Source: Brevibacterium luteolum (lineage in GTDB: Bacteria > Actinomycetota > Actinomycetes > Actinomycetales > Brevibacteriaceae). From it: DNA of 64,000 nucleotides. The DNA lies in the NCBI RefSeq assembly GCF_013004595.1, contig NZ_JABEMC010000002.1:310001-374000 (forward strand). The letters run 5' to 3'. The notes beneath the pieces were generated by a model. It was not told where the DNA came from, did no database searches, and saw nothing but the letters and a program-made list of their open reading frames with translations. Positions 32,650-40,601 of this stretch are shown here, one piece after another. Made by a program: the position numbers and the translations under genes. Numbering within the stretch: the stretch's first letter is position 1; the number at the start of each line of letters is the position of its first letter.

Positions 32650-33978
32650 TCATTCTAGTGTGTTCGCGCCCGCCTCGCCAGCTGAGGCGCCGGCTTCCGT
32701 GCCCGAGGCGGTGGTCGCCGTGCCCGAGGCGGGGCTCACCTCGGACTCGGGGGCCGGCTGGGGGCTGCGGTCGAGTTCGAGAGCGGCGGCGGTGATGACG
32801 GCGACGACGGCCGCCAGTCTCAGGCAGGTGAAGAGCAGCAGCCAGGCTGGGGAGAGTCCCTTGCTGGCTTCGAAGGCGGTGATGTCGGAGAGGTTGACGG
32901 CGATGACGAGGGCCGCCTCGGCCAGTGCCCAGGCGATGAAGACCCACAGCCGGCGGATCGCCAGTGCTGCGAAGGGCAGCAGCCACAGGGCGTGGGTGAT
33001 TGGGGCTGAGGGCAGTGTGACAACGGCGAGCCCGAGCACCACCGTGAGTGCGGCGTACAGGTTCGGCCGGGGCCTGCGGGTGATGTAGGCGAGTGCTGCG
33101 ATGACGGCGATCGCGCAGGCGGCGAGGCTGACAGCGGCCAGCAGCTGCGGATCGGTGCCGTCGCCGTAGGCGAGCAGGGAGACGAGTGAGCCGCGGTCGA
33201 TCGGCTCCTGCCACCACATGGTCAGCCGGTAGAAGATGAGCCCGTCGATGGCGAGGAGGAGGCCGACGGTGATGAGGGCCGCCCCGCCGATCGACAGCAG
33301 GTCGGAGCTCTGCCCGGCCCGCCACAGCAGGACGATGACGGTCAGCAGTGCGAGGATGCCGAGCGGGTTGATAAGGGCGGCGATGGCGAAGAGCACTCCG
33401 GCCCCGAGGTTCGAGTGGGGGCCGGCCGCGGTCGGATTGAGCAGCACGAGCGCCCACACGAGGCAGGCCACACCGACGGGGTCAAACGACTGACCCATCG
33501 AGAAGATGATCGCCGGGGAGATGCAGGCGACCGGCAGCCAGGCGAGCGTGCGCATGAGCACGGCGACGCCGAGTGCCATGGCGGCTATGGCGATGGTGTT
33601 GATGACGAGCAGGAAGGCCATCATGTCCCCGGCCCCCAGGCCGGCACTGAGCATGAAGCCGAGTTCGACGAACCATCCGGTCACCGGGTCGAGCGCGGCA
33701 GGTGCGCCGGTGGCCCGGCCGGGTCCGGCGGGGAACTCGGTGCCGGTGAGCGCATTGGCCACCGGTGAGGCGCACATCCGCGCCGAGGCGCCGGGCAGCT
33801 CGTAGCCGGGCATGCACGCCCCGTGCAGCAGGATACCGATCCCGGCGGTGCCGAAGGCGGCCAGCATGCACATGAGCGCGGCCGTCGTCCGGAACGGCGA
33901 GGGGCCCGACGCCGCATGGGCGCCGGGCCTGCCGCCGAGCAGCGGCTCAGCAGCTCTGAGGGGGCTCACACCTGGCAT
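32650..33978 (-). CDS. Polytopic membrane protein, GT87/mannosyltransferase-like
   Basis: Membrane protein of 442 residues with about ten TM helices. Its place, between the PBP gene and rpsF, is where many Actinobacteria carry a GT87 (DUF2029) polyprenyl-phosphate-dependent mannosyltransferase, and the overall layout (C-type GT with large first loop) agrees. Only limited motif support is visible: an acidic residue in the loop after TM1 and ISPAIIFSMGQSFDPVGVACLVWAL in the middle. A role in glycan assembly on the outer membrane face is an inference. The C-terminal tail carries CCGAGGCGG words, read as Ala/Ser/Thr-rich sequence. It lies 19 bp downstream of the PBP gene, so probably co-transcribed. 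Confidence 0.72.
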   Translation of the reverse strand: MPGVSPLRAAEPLLGGRPGAHAASGPSPFRTTAALMCMLAAFGTAGIGILLHGACMPGYELPGASARMCASPVANALTGTEFPAGPGRATGAPAALDPVTGWFVELGFMLSAGLGAGDMMAFLLVINTIAIAAMALGVAVLMRTLAWLPVACISPAIIFSMGQSFDPVGVACLVWALVLLNPTAAGPHSNLGAGVLFAIAALINPLGILALLTVIVLLWRAGQSSDLLSIGGAALITVGLLLAIDGLIFYRLTMWWQEPIDRGSLVSLLAYGDGTDPQLLAAVSLAACAIAVIAALAYITRRPRPNLYAALTVVLGLAVVTLPSAPITHALWLLPFAALAIRRLWVFIAWALAEAALVIAVNLSDITAFEASKGLSPAWLLLFTCLRLAAVVAVITAAALELDRSPQPAPESEVSPASGTATTASGTEAGASAGEAGANTLE

Positions 33979-33997
33979 GCGCCTAGGCTATCGCGCC

Positions 33998-36310
33998 TCA
34001 CAGGACGCTGACGGTTCCCTGGCGGATGAAGCCGGGCATGATGAAGCCTGCCCCTTGGAAGCCACCGTTCTTCTTGTCTTCCTTATCCTTCTTGTTCTCG
34101 TCCTTGGGCGGCTCTGGCTTCTGCGTCGGAGGCCTCGGCGGATCGACCGTCGGAGGATCGTTCTTCGGCGGCTCCGATGGCTTCGGATCCTCCTTCGGCT
34201 TCTCCTCTTCCTTGGTCTCGTCGTCCTTCGGCTCCTCGTCCTTCGGCTTGTCGTCCTTGGGCTTGTCGTCCTTCGGCTTCTCGTCCTGCGTGGTCTTCGG
34301 CTTCGGCGACGGCTTGGGCTTCGGGCGCTGGTTCGGCACGCCGGACTTCGGCTTCGGCTTCTCCACCTGCGGCAGCTTGCCACGCTTGGGGAACTGTTTG
34401 ACCGGTTCGTCCTTGAGCGCGTCCTTCATGTACTTCGTCCACGTCTGGGTCGGGAACGAACCACCGGTGATCGAACCGCGGCCGCCGTAGGGACCGATCT
34501 CGACCGGATTGCCCTCTCCGTCATCGCGGAAGATCGACACCGTGGTCGTGAGGTTCGGGGTGTAACCGGCGAACCAGGCCGAGTAGTTGTCCTGCGAAGT
34601 ACCGGTCTTGCCGGCTGCCGGACGGCCCAGCGTCGAGGCGTACGAGCCCGAACCACCGGTCACCACGCGCGAGAGCGCGTAGGTGGTCTCGGCCATGACG
34701 TTCTTGTCGAAGTTCCGCTTACCCTCAGTATCGGGCTCGTAGAGCTTCTCACCCTCCGGGGTGACCGCGGCCTTGACGGTGTGCGGCGTGTGCGTGATGC
34801 CGTTAGAGGCGAACGTGTTGTAGGCCGTGGCCATGTCCTTGACCGTCGGGCTAGCGGTGCCGAGCACGTTGGCGGCGTTCTTCTCCAGGCCCTCGGTGTC
34901 CTTCGGCAGGCCGGCACGCTCAGCCACGTCGACCGTCTTCTCCGGGCCGACCTCGATGTTGAGCTGCGCGTAGGCGGTGTTGACCGAGCTCTGGGTCGCC
35001 TTGAGCAGGCTGACCGGGCCGTAGCTGGCGCCGCCGTAGTTCTTCGGGCTCCAGCGGGTTCCCTCGTAGTTCATCGGGGTGCCCGAGGTGCCGGTCAGGT
35101 AGTCGGTGAGGCGGTAGCCGTTCTCCAGGCCGGCCACCAGCGTGAACGGCTTGAACGTCGAACCGGCCTGGGTGATGTCCTCGGTCGCAGCACTGTGCTG
35201 GCGCTCGAGGAAGTCCTTGCCGCCGTACATCGCCACGATGCCGCCGGTCTCCGGGTCCATCGACACGAGTCCGACGTGCATGCCCTCCTTGAGCTTCGGC
35301 AGGTCCTCGACGGCCTCGATCGCCGCGTCCATCTTCTTCTTCGAGAAGGTGGTGGTGATCTCGAGCCCGCCGCGGTCGATGACCTCGTCCTCGATGCCGT
35401 TGCGCTTGAGCTCCTTGCGCACCTCATCGAGCAGATAGCCGTTGGGGCCGGCGAACTGGTTGTCGGTCTGCGCGGCCCGGACCTCGGGCATCTCAGTGCT
35501 GGCGGCCTCATCCTCGGTGATGTAGCCGAGTTCGGCCATGTTCCCCAGCACATACTTGAAGCGGTCCTCGTACTTGCCGGGGTCCTCAGCCGGGTCCGCC
35601 AGACCCGGACGCTGGATCATCGCAGCCAGCAGTGCGCTTTCGGCCACGTCGAGTTCGCTGGCCGGCTTGTCGAAGTAGTTCTTCGAAGCGACCTCGATGC
35701 CGTACGATTGGCGGCCGAGGTAGATGGTGTTGAGGTAGTTGGCGAGGATCTCGTCCTTCGACAGCTCCTGGTCGATCTTGAGCGCGATGAACATCTCCTT
35801 GACCTTGCGGTCGAGGGTGCGCTCATTGGTGAGGTAGAAGTTCTTGACGTACTGCTGGGTGATCGTCGAACCGCCGCCGGCGTAATTGTCAGTGGCCACA
35901 CCGATGACCGCACGCGACAGGCCCTTGATGGAGATGCCGCGGTTCTCGTAGAAGCTGTTGTCCTCAGCGGCGATGGCGGCCTGCTGCATCGGTGTCGAGA
36001 TCTTGTCGATCGTGACGTTCTTGCGGTCCTCGGTCTTGAAGGACCCGAGCACGGTCTCGCCGTCGTCGTAGTAGACCGTCGAGGTCTGTCCGGCGGCTTC
36101 CTTGTTCGGTTCGGGGACGTCGGTGACGGCATAACCGATGCTGAAGAGGCCGATGACGACGACGCAGGCGGTGAGGATGCCGACGCCGATGAGCCGCAGC
36201 GAGGGCAGCCAGCGAGTCCAGCCGGTCACGCCCTGGCGCGGATAGTTGAGCAGGCCTTTGTTCACGTCCCGGCGCGCGCTTCGGCTCGCCTTCGGTGCGG
36301 TTTTGGCCAC
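33998..36310 (-). CDS. Class A penicillin-binding protein (glycosyltransferase + transpeptidase)
   Basis: Bifunctional peptidoglycan synthase of 770 residues. A cytoplasmic basic tail and one TM helix (IGVGILTACVVVIGLFSIGYAV) precede the GT51 domain, with catalytic Glu in AAEDNSFYENRG and GGSTITQQYVKN. The transpeptidase has AGSTFKPF (Ser-x-x-Lys), SSVN and GKTGTS. A long Lys/Pro/Asp/Glu-rich tail of about 110 residues follows (repeats of KPKDD), ending in a short hydrophobic GFIMPGFIRQGTVSVL. The GTG at 36310 is preferred because GGGGGA precedes it by 2-7 bp; a TTG at 36352 is in frame. It corresponds to the PonA position in other Actinobacteria. Confidence 0.95.
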   Translation of the reverse strand: MAKTAPKASRSARRDVNKGLLNYPRQGVTGWTRWLPSLRLIGVGILTACVVVIGLFSIGYAVTDVPEPNKEAAGQTSTVYYDDGETVLGSFKTEDRKNVTIDKISTPMQQAAIAAEDNSFYENRGISIKGLSRAVIGVATDNYAGGGSTITQQYVKNFYLTNERTLDRKVKEMFIALKIDQELSKDEILANYLNTIYLGRQSYGIEVASKNYFDKPASELDVAESALLAAMIQRPGLADPAEDPGKYEDRFKYVLGNMAELGYITEDEAASTEMPEVRAAQTDNQFAGPNGYLLDEVRKELKRNGIEDEVIDRGGLEITTTFSKKKMDAAIEAVEDLPKLKEGMHVGLVSMDPETGGIVAMYGGKDFLERQHSAATEDITQAGSTFKPFTLVAGLENGYRLTDYLTGTSGTPMNYEGTRWSPKNYGGASYGPVSLLKATQSSVNTAYAQLNIEVGPEKTVDVAERAGLPKDTEGLEKNAANVLGTASPTVKDMATAYNTFASNGITHTPHTVKAAVTPEGEKLYEPDTEGKRNFDKNVMAETTYALSRVVTGGSGSYASTLGRPAAGKTGTSQDNYSAWFAGYTPNLTTTVSIFRDDGEGNPVEIGPYGGRGSITGGSFPTQTWTKYMKDALKDEPVKQFPKRGKLPQVEKPKPKSGVPNQRPKPKPSPKPKTTQDEKPKDDKPKDDKPKDEEPKDDETKEEEKPKEDPKPSEPPKNDPPTVDPPRPPTQKPEPPKDENKKDKEDKKNGGFQGAGFIMPGFIRQGTVSVL

Positions 36311-36473
36311 AGATCCCCCAAGAGTGAGTGTGCGGTGTGTCGATTCAGCCAAACATTCAAAGATTGGAAGTCGATGAAGATCACCTGACGCCGGTCACAG
36401 CGCAGGCAGGCCGCATGCGCGTGCTTGTCCGAATCGCACTGCATGTGACCTGCAATTTTAGCGCACAACCCGA

Positions 36474-36509
36474 CGCACCGACCAGACCATGGGTCATCTG
36501 ATCGGTGCG
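36474..36509 (-). terminator. Imperfect hairpin after the acyl-CoA synthetase gene
   Basis: CGCACCGACCAGA and TCTGATCGGTGCG form a 13-bp stem with one mismatch and a 10-base loop, about 60 bp past the minus-strand stop at 36569. The rest of the 36311-36568 gap shows no further convincing gene; short frames there lack family features. Confidence 0.6.
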
Positions 36510-36568
36510 CCGGGACGTGAGCAATCACACGTCGGCAGGGCAGGGATGCTCAGCTGACAGCCGGTTCC

Positions 36569-38281
36569 TCAGCCCTTGAGGTCGGGGAAGTCAGTGTCGG
36601 CCCACTCCTGATGCTCAACGGTCGCAGTGCCCTCGAAGGGGTGGAGTTCGCGTTCGCGGGCACGCAGCTCGACACGGCGGATCTTGCCCGAGATCGTCTT
36701 CGGCAGCTCGGTGAATTCGATGCGCCGGATCCGCTTGTAGGGGGCGAGGTTCTCGCGGCAGAAGCGCAGGATGTCCTTGGCGGTGTCGGCATCGGGTCGC
36801 CAGCCGGCGGTGAGCACGACATAGGCCTTCGGCACCGCCAGGCGCACCGGGTCCGGGGACGGCACGACGGCGGCTTCGGCGACGGCTTCGTGTTCGATGA
36901 GCACGCTTTCGAGTTCGAAGGGCGAGAGCCGGTAGTCGCTGGCCTTGAACACGTCGTCGGCCCGGCCGACGTAGGTGATGTAGCCGTTCGCGTCGCGGCT
37001 GGCGACATCGCCGGTGTGGTAGACGCCGTCGGCGAACGCCTCGGCGGTCTTGGCCTCGTCTCCCCAGTAGCCCTGGGTCAGGCCGGCCGGGCGGGGGTCG
37101 AGCTGCAGGCAGATCTCCCCCTCATCACCGATCTCCCCGGTCGCCGGGTCACGCAGGATGACGTCGTAGCCGGGCAACGGCTTGCCCATCGAGCCGTAGA
37201 CGATCGGCTCCCCGGGCGGGTTGCCGATCTGCAGGGTCGTCTCGGTCTGGCCGAAGCCGTCGCGGATGTCGACGTTCCAGTGCTTCTTGACCCGGTCGAT
37301 GACCTCGGGGTTGAGCGGCTCACCGGCGCCGAGCGCCTTGACCGGCGGGTTCGTCAGCTGAGACAGGTCGGCCTGGATGAGCATCCGCCACACCGTCGGC
37401 GGGGCGCAGAAGCTCGTGACGCCCACCCGGCCCATCGTCTCCATCATCGCTGTCGCATCGAAGCGAGTGTAGTTGTACAGGAACACGCAGGCTTCGGCGA
37501 TCCACGGGGTGAAGATGTTCGACCAGGCGTGCTTGGCCCAGCCGGGTGAGGCGACGTTGAGGTGGATGTCGCCGGGCTCCAGGCCCATCCAGTACATCGT
37601 CGACAGGTGGCCGACCGGGTACGAGGTGTGGGTGTGGGCGACCATCTTCGCCTTCGAGGTCGTGCCCGAGGTGAAGTACAGCAGCAGCAGGTCATCGGCC
37701 GGGGTCGGGCCGTCGGGTTCGAAGGTCTCGGGGAAATCCGCAGCCGAGGTGTAGGCGAGGTCGTTCTCGCGGGCCGGCTCGGCGCCGACGACGATCCGGG
37801 TGAGGTCGACGTCGACCTCGTCGAACTTCGCGGCATCGGCGGCACCGGCGATGACGAAGGAGGCTTCACCGCGTTCGGCGCGGTCGGTCAGGTCGATGGG
37901 GCCCAGCTGGGTGGTCGTCGGCAGCAGCACGGCGCCGAGCTTGATCCCGGCGAGCATCGACTCCCACAGCTCGACCTGGTTGCCGAGCATCACCATGACG
38001 TGGCTGCCGCGGGTGACGCCGGCAGCGCGGAGCATGTTGGCCACCTGGTTCGACCGGCGGGAGAGCTGGGAGAAGCTGTAGATGTTCTCGGTGCCGTCCT
38101 GTTCGCAGATCCACAGGGCCGGCTTGTCGTTGCCCTCGGCGATCCCGTCGAACCAGTCGAGGCCGAAGTTGAAGTGCTCGAAGCGCGGCCACTGGAATTC
38201 GTCCTTCGCCTGCGCGTAGTCCAGGCGCAGCTCCAGCAGCCGGTCGCGTGCCGCCCGGTACTGTTCGGTCACGGTCGTCAT
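36569..38281 (-). CDS. AMP-forming acyl-CoA synthetase (medium-chain type)
   Basis: Adenylate-forming enzyme of 570 residues that activates a carboxylic acid with ATP and CoA. Visible motifs are the P-loop-like LYFTSGTTSKAKMV (about residue 210), GFGQTETT (about 347), YHTGD (about 421) and the C-terminal Lys in LPKTISGKIRR. The pattern fits the benzoate/medium-chain acyl-CoA synthetase branch better than acetyl-CoA synthetase. No partner genes for beta-oxidation are adjacent. The gene is preceded by a good ribosome-binding site (GAGGCACC ATG). Confidence 0.92.
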   Translation of the reverse strand: MTTVTEQYRAARDRLLELRLDYAQAKDEFQWPRFEHFNFGLDWFDGIAEGNDKPALWICEQDGTENIYSFSQLSRRSNQVANMLRAAGVTRGSHVMVMLGNQVELWESMLAGIKLGAVLLPTTTQLGPIDLTDRAERGEASFVIAGAADAAKFDEVDVDLTRIVVGAEPARENDLAYTSAADFPETFEPDGPTPADDLLLLYFTSGTTSKAKMVAHTHTSYPVGHLSTMYWMGLEPGDIHLNVASPGWAKHAWSNIFTPWIAEACVFLYNYTRFDATAMMETMGRVGVTSFCAPPTVWRMLIQADLSQLTNPPVKALGAGEPLNPEVIDRVKKHWNVDIRDGFGQTETTLQIGNPPGEPIVYGSMGKPLPGYDVILRDPATGEIGDEGEICLQLDPRPAGLTQGYWGDEAKTAEAFADGVYHTGDVASRDANGYITYVGRADDVFKASDYRLSPFELESVLIEHEAVAEAAVVPSPDPVRLAVPKAYVVLTAGWRPDADTAKDILRFCRENLAPYKRIRRIEFTELPKTISGKIRRVELRARERELHPFEGTATVEHQEWADTDFPDLKG

Positions 38282-38405
38282 GGTGCCTCCTCACGGCGTG
38301 TCCCATTCATTGGTCTCAAGGTAACAGGCCCCTGTGGCAGTCAGGTGAACCGGGTCACAGTGCAGCCGTATGCGGCAGCCCGCTGCCCAGTCCGCCGGGG
38401 CCGGG

Positions 38406-40028
38406 TCACTGCGGCTGCGAGGAGCCGCCGTCCTGTTCGGCCCACCACTGGCGCAGCACCTCTTCGGCGCGCTGCTGACCGAGCGGGCCGTGTTCCATCC
38501 GCTGGGCGAGCAGAAACTGATAGGCCTGCCCGACCGCCGGACCGGGGCTGATGCCGAGGATGTCCATGATCTGCCGGCCGTCGAGGTCCGGGCGCACGGC
38601 ATCGAGCTTCTCGCGTTCGGCCAGCTTCTCGATCCGGTGCTCGAGGTCGTCGTAGGCGTGGGCGAGGCGTTCGGCCTTGCGCCGGTTGCGGGTGGTGACA
38701 TCGGAGCGGGTGAGGATGTGCAGGCGGGTGAGCAGCTCACCGGCATCGGTGACGTAGCGGCGCACTGCCGAGTCGGTCCAGCCGGCATCGCCGTAACCGT
38801 AGAAGCGCAGGTGCAGCTCGACGAGCCGGCTGACGGCCTTCGTCGTGGCCTTGTCGAAGCGCAGCGCCTTCATCCGCTTGCGCGTCATCTTCGCTCCGAC
38901 GACATCGTGGTGGTAGAAGGTCACCGCCCCGTCAGGGGTGAATCGGCGGGTCGAGGGCTTGCCGATGTCGTGCATGAGGGCAGCGAACCGGACGATGAAA
39001 TCAGGCACGGCGATGCGCTGGGTGTCCTCGGCGACCGCAGTGACCGGCCCGGCAGGCGCGTCCTGTGCCCCGGCGCCCTCCGCCCCGGGCGCGGCGCCCG
39101 GCGGCGTGGACTCTGCCTCCTCGGCAGTCTTCTCAGTGCCGGTCTTCTCGGCGGCGGTCTTCTCGGCGGCCGCCGCGGCCTGGCGGGCGGCGTAGACAGC
39201 CTCGAGGTCGACGGCCTGGTCGAGGACGGTAAGGCTGTGCTGGTAGACGTCCTTGTGCCGGTGATGCTCGTCGCGTTCGAGCTGCATGTCGGTGACCTCG
39301 GGCAGGATCCGCTCGGCGATCCCGGTCTCGACGAGCAGTTCGATGCCGGCCCGCGGCCGGATCCCGCAGATGAGCTTGACGAGTTCGTCGCGGACGCGCT
39401 CAGCGGAGATGATGTCGATGCGCTCAGCCATCTGGGTCATCGCCTCACGCACCTCAGCGTCGACGCCGAAGCCGAGCTGGGAGACGAAGCGGGCGGCGCG
39501 CATCATGCGCAGCGGGTCATCGGAGAAGCTGTCGACGGCCTTGCCCGGCGTGCGCACAAGCCCGTTCGTCAGGTCGGCGAGTCCGCCGAAGGGGTCGGCG
39601 AAGACGCGCTCGGGCAGCCGGACGGCCATCGCCCCGATCGTGAAGTCCCGGCGGACGAGGTCGTCATCGAGGTCGTCGCCGAAGGCCACCGTCGGCTTGC
39701 GAGAATCCGGGTCATAGGCCTCGGCGCGGTAGGTGGTGATCTCGATCTGCAACTCGTCCTTGAGCAGCCCGATGGTGCCGAATGCCCGGCCGATCTCCCA
39801 CACCGCATCGGCCCACGGATTCACGATCGCCAGGATCGCATCCGGGTCGGCGTCGGTGGTGAAGTCGAGATCGGGCATCGGCCGGCCGAGCAGCCCGTCG
39901 CGCACCGAACCGCCGACGAGGGCGAGCTCCCGACCGGCAGCGGAGAACATCCGGCCCAGCGGCTCGAGGATGTGCTCGTGCGCATCAAGGGCGGTGAGCA
40001 GGCGTGCATGGGCTTCGGCCAGGGACAC
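38406..40028 (-). CDS. CCA tRNA nucleotidyltransferase
   Basis: Enzyme of 540 residues that adds or repairs the 3' CCA of tRNA. The nucleotidyltransferase motif is LVGGSVRDGLLGRPMPDLDFTTDA, with catalytic DxD, followed by RRDFTIGAMA, DPFGG and DPLRMMRAARF. An HD domain follows, with HRHKDVYQHSL and MHDIGKP. Between these two HD motifs lies a low-complexity insertion of about 55 residues (Ala/Glu/Lys/Thr repeats such as AAEKT) not usual in the family. It is divergent from the Nudix gene; the pcnA-Nudix-DUF6049-murJ order is conserved in Actinobacteria. Confidence 0.94.
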   Translation of the reverse strand: MSLAEAHARLLTALDAHEHILEPLGRMFSAAGRELALVGGSVRDGLLGRPMPDLDFTTDADPDAILAIVNPWADAVWEIGRAFGTIGLLKDELQIEITTYRAEAYDPDSRKPTVAFGDDLDDDLVRRDFTIGAMAVRLPERVFADPFGGLADLTNGLVRTPGKAVDSFSDDPLRMMRAARFVSQLGFGVDAEVREAMTQMAERIDIISAERVRDELVKLICGIRPRAGIELLVETGIAERILPEVTDMQLERDEHHRHKDVYQHSLTVLDQAVDLEAVYAARQAAAAAEKTAAEKTGTEKTAEEAESTPPGAAPGAEGAGAQDAPAGPVTAVAEDTQRIAVPDFIVRFAALMHDIGKPSTRRFTPDGAVTFYHHDVVGAKMTRKRMKALRFDKATTKAVSRLVELHLRFYGYGDAGWTDSAVRRYVTDAGELLTRLHILTRSDVTTRNRRKAERLAHAYDDLEHRIEKLAEREKLDAVRPDLDGRQIMDILGISPGPAVGQAYQFLLAQRMEHGPLGQQRAEEVLRQWWAEQDGGSSQPQ

Positions 40029-40084
40029 GTGATCTCCATTCGAGGGGGTCGGTTCAGCATAAGGTTATCGTCAGGTTGCGGATA

Positions 40085-40090
40085 TACAGT
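40085..40090 (+). promoter_or_regulatory. -10 box of the Nudix-DUF6049 unit (leaderless)
   Basis: TACAGT 7 bp before the ATG at 40098, with a weak TTATCG near 40062 as a -35. The transcript would start at or next to the start codon. Confidence 0.45.
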
Positions 40091-40097
40091 AGAAGCT

Positions 40098-40601
40098 ATG
40101 CCTCGACCATTGCCGAAGCCGGGGGTCATGCCGGCACGTTCGAACACCGTGGAGGAGGTCTCCGCGGGCGGCGTCATGGTCGACTTCGATTCGCCCACCT
40201 TCGAGGTGGCGATCATTGCACGCATCAACCGGGCCGGCAGGCTCGAATGGTGTCTGCCGAAGGGTCACCTGGAACTCGGCGAGACACCCGCCCAGGCGGC
40301 CCGTCGCGAGGTGGCTGAGGAGACCGGCGTGCACGGCGATGTCGTCACCGCCCTCGGCAGCGTCGACTACTGGTTCTCCGTCGGCGGCTACCGCATCCAC
40401 AAGCTCGTCCACCATTTCCTGCTGCGCGCCACCGGCGGCTACCTCACCGTCGTGAACGACCCGGACCAGGAGGCCGTCGACGCCGCCTGGATCCCGCTTG
40501 ATGCGCTGCCGGAGCACCTGTCCTTCGCCAATGAACGGCGCATCGTCGCCGCTGCCCGCTCCGTGCTGCCGTACTACCATTCCGTCATCCAGTCGACGTG
40601 A
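40098..40601 (+). CDS. Nudix (MutT-type) hydrolase
   Basis: Hydrolase of 167 residues acting on nucleoside-diphosphate-linked substrates. The full Nudix box is present: GHLELGETPAQAARREVAEETGV (G-x5-E-x7-REVxEExGV). It is the first gene of a block running into DUF6049 and murJ. Its stop overlaps the next start (GTGA), which couples translation. The substrate cannot be named from sequence; in this neighbourhood mutT4-like genes are typical. Confidence 0.93.
   Translation: MPRPLPKPGVMPARSNTVEEVSAGGVMVDFDSPTFEVAIIARINRAGRLEWCLPKGHLELGETPAQAARREVAEETGVHGDVVTALGSVDYWFSVGGYRIHKLVHHFLLRATGGYLTVVNDPDQEAVDAAWIPLDALPEHLSFANERRIVAAARSVLPYYHSVIQST

Noticed and set aside
36262-36528. Cys-containing minus-strand frame upstream of the PBP, considered as a WhiB-like regulator
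   Set aside because: The Cys spacing and the surrounding residues do not fit WhiB, and the frame overlaps the PBP start.
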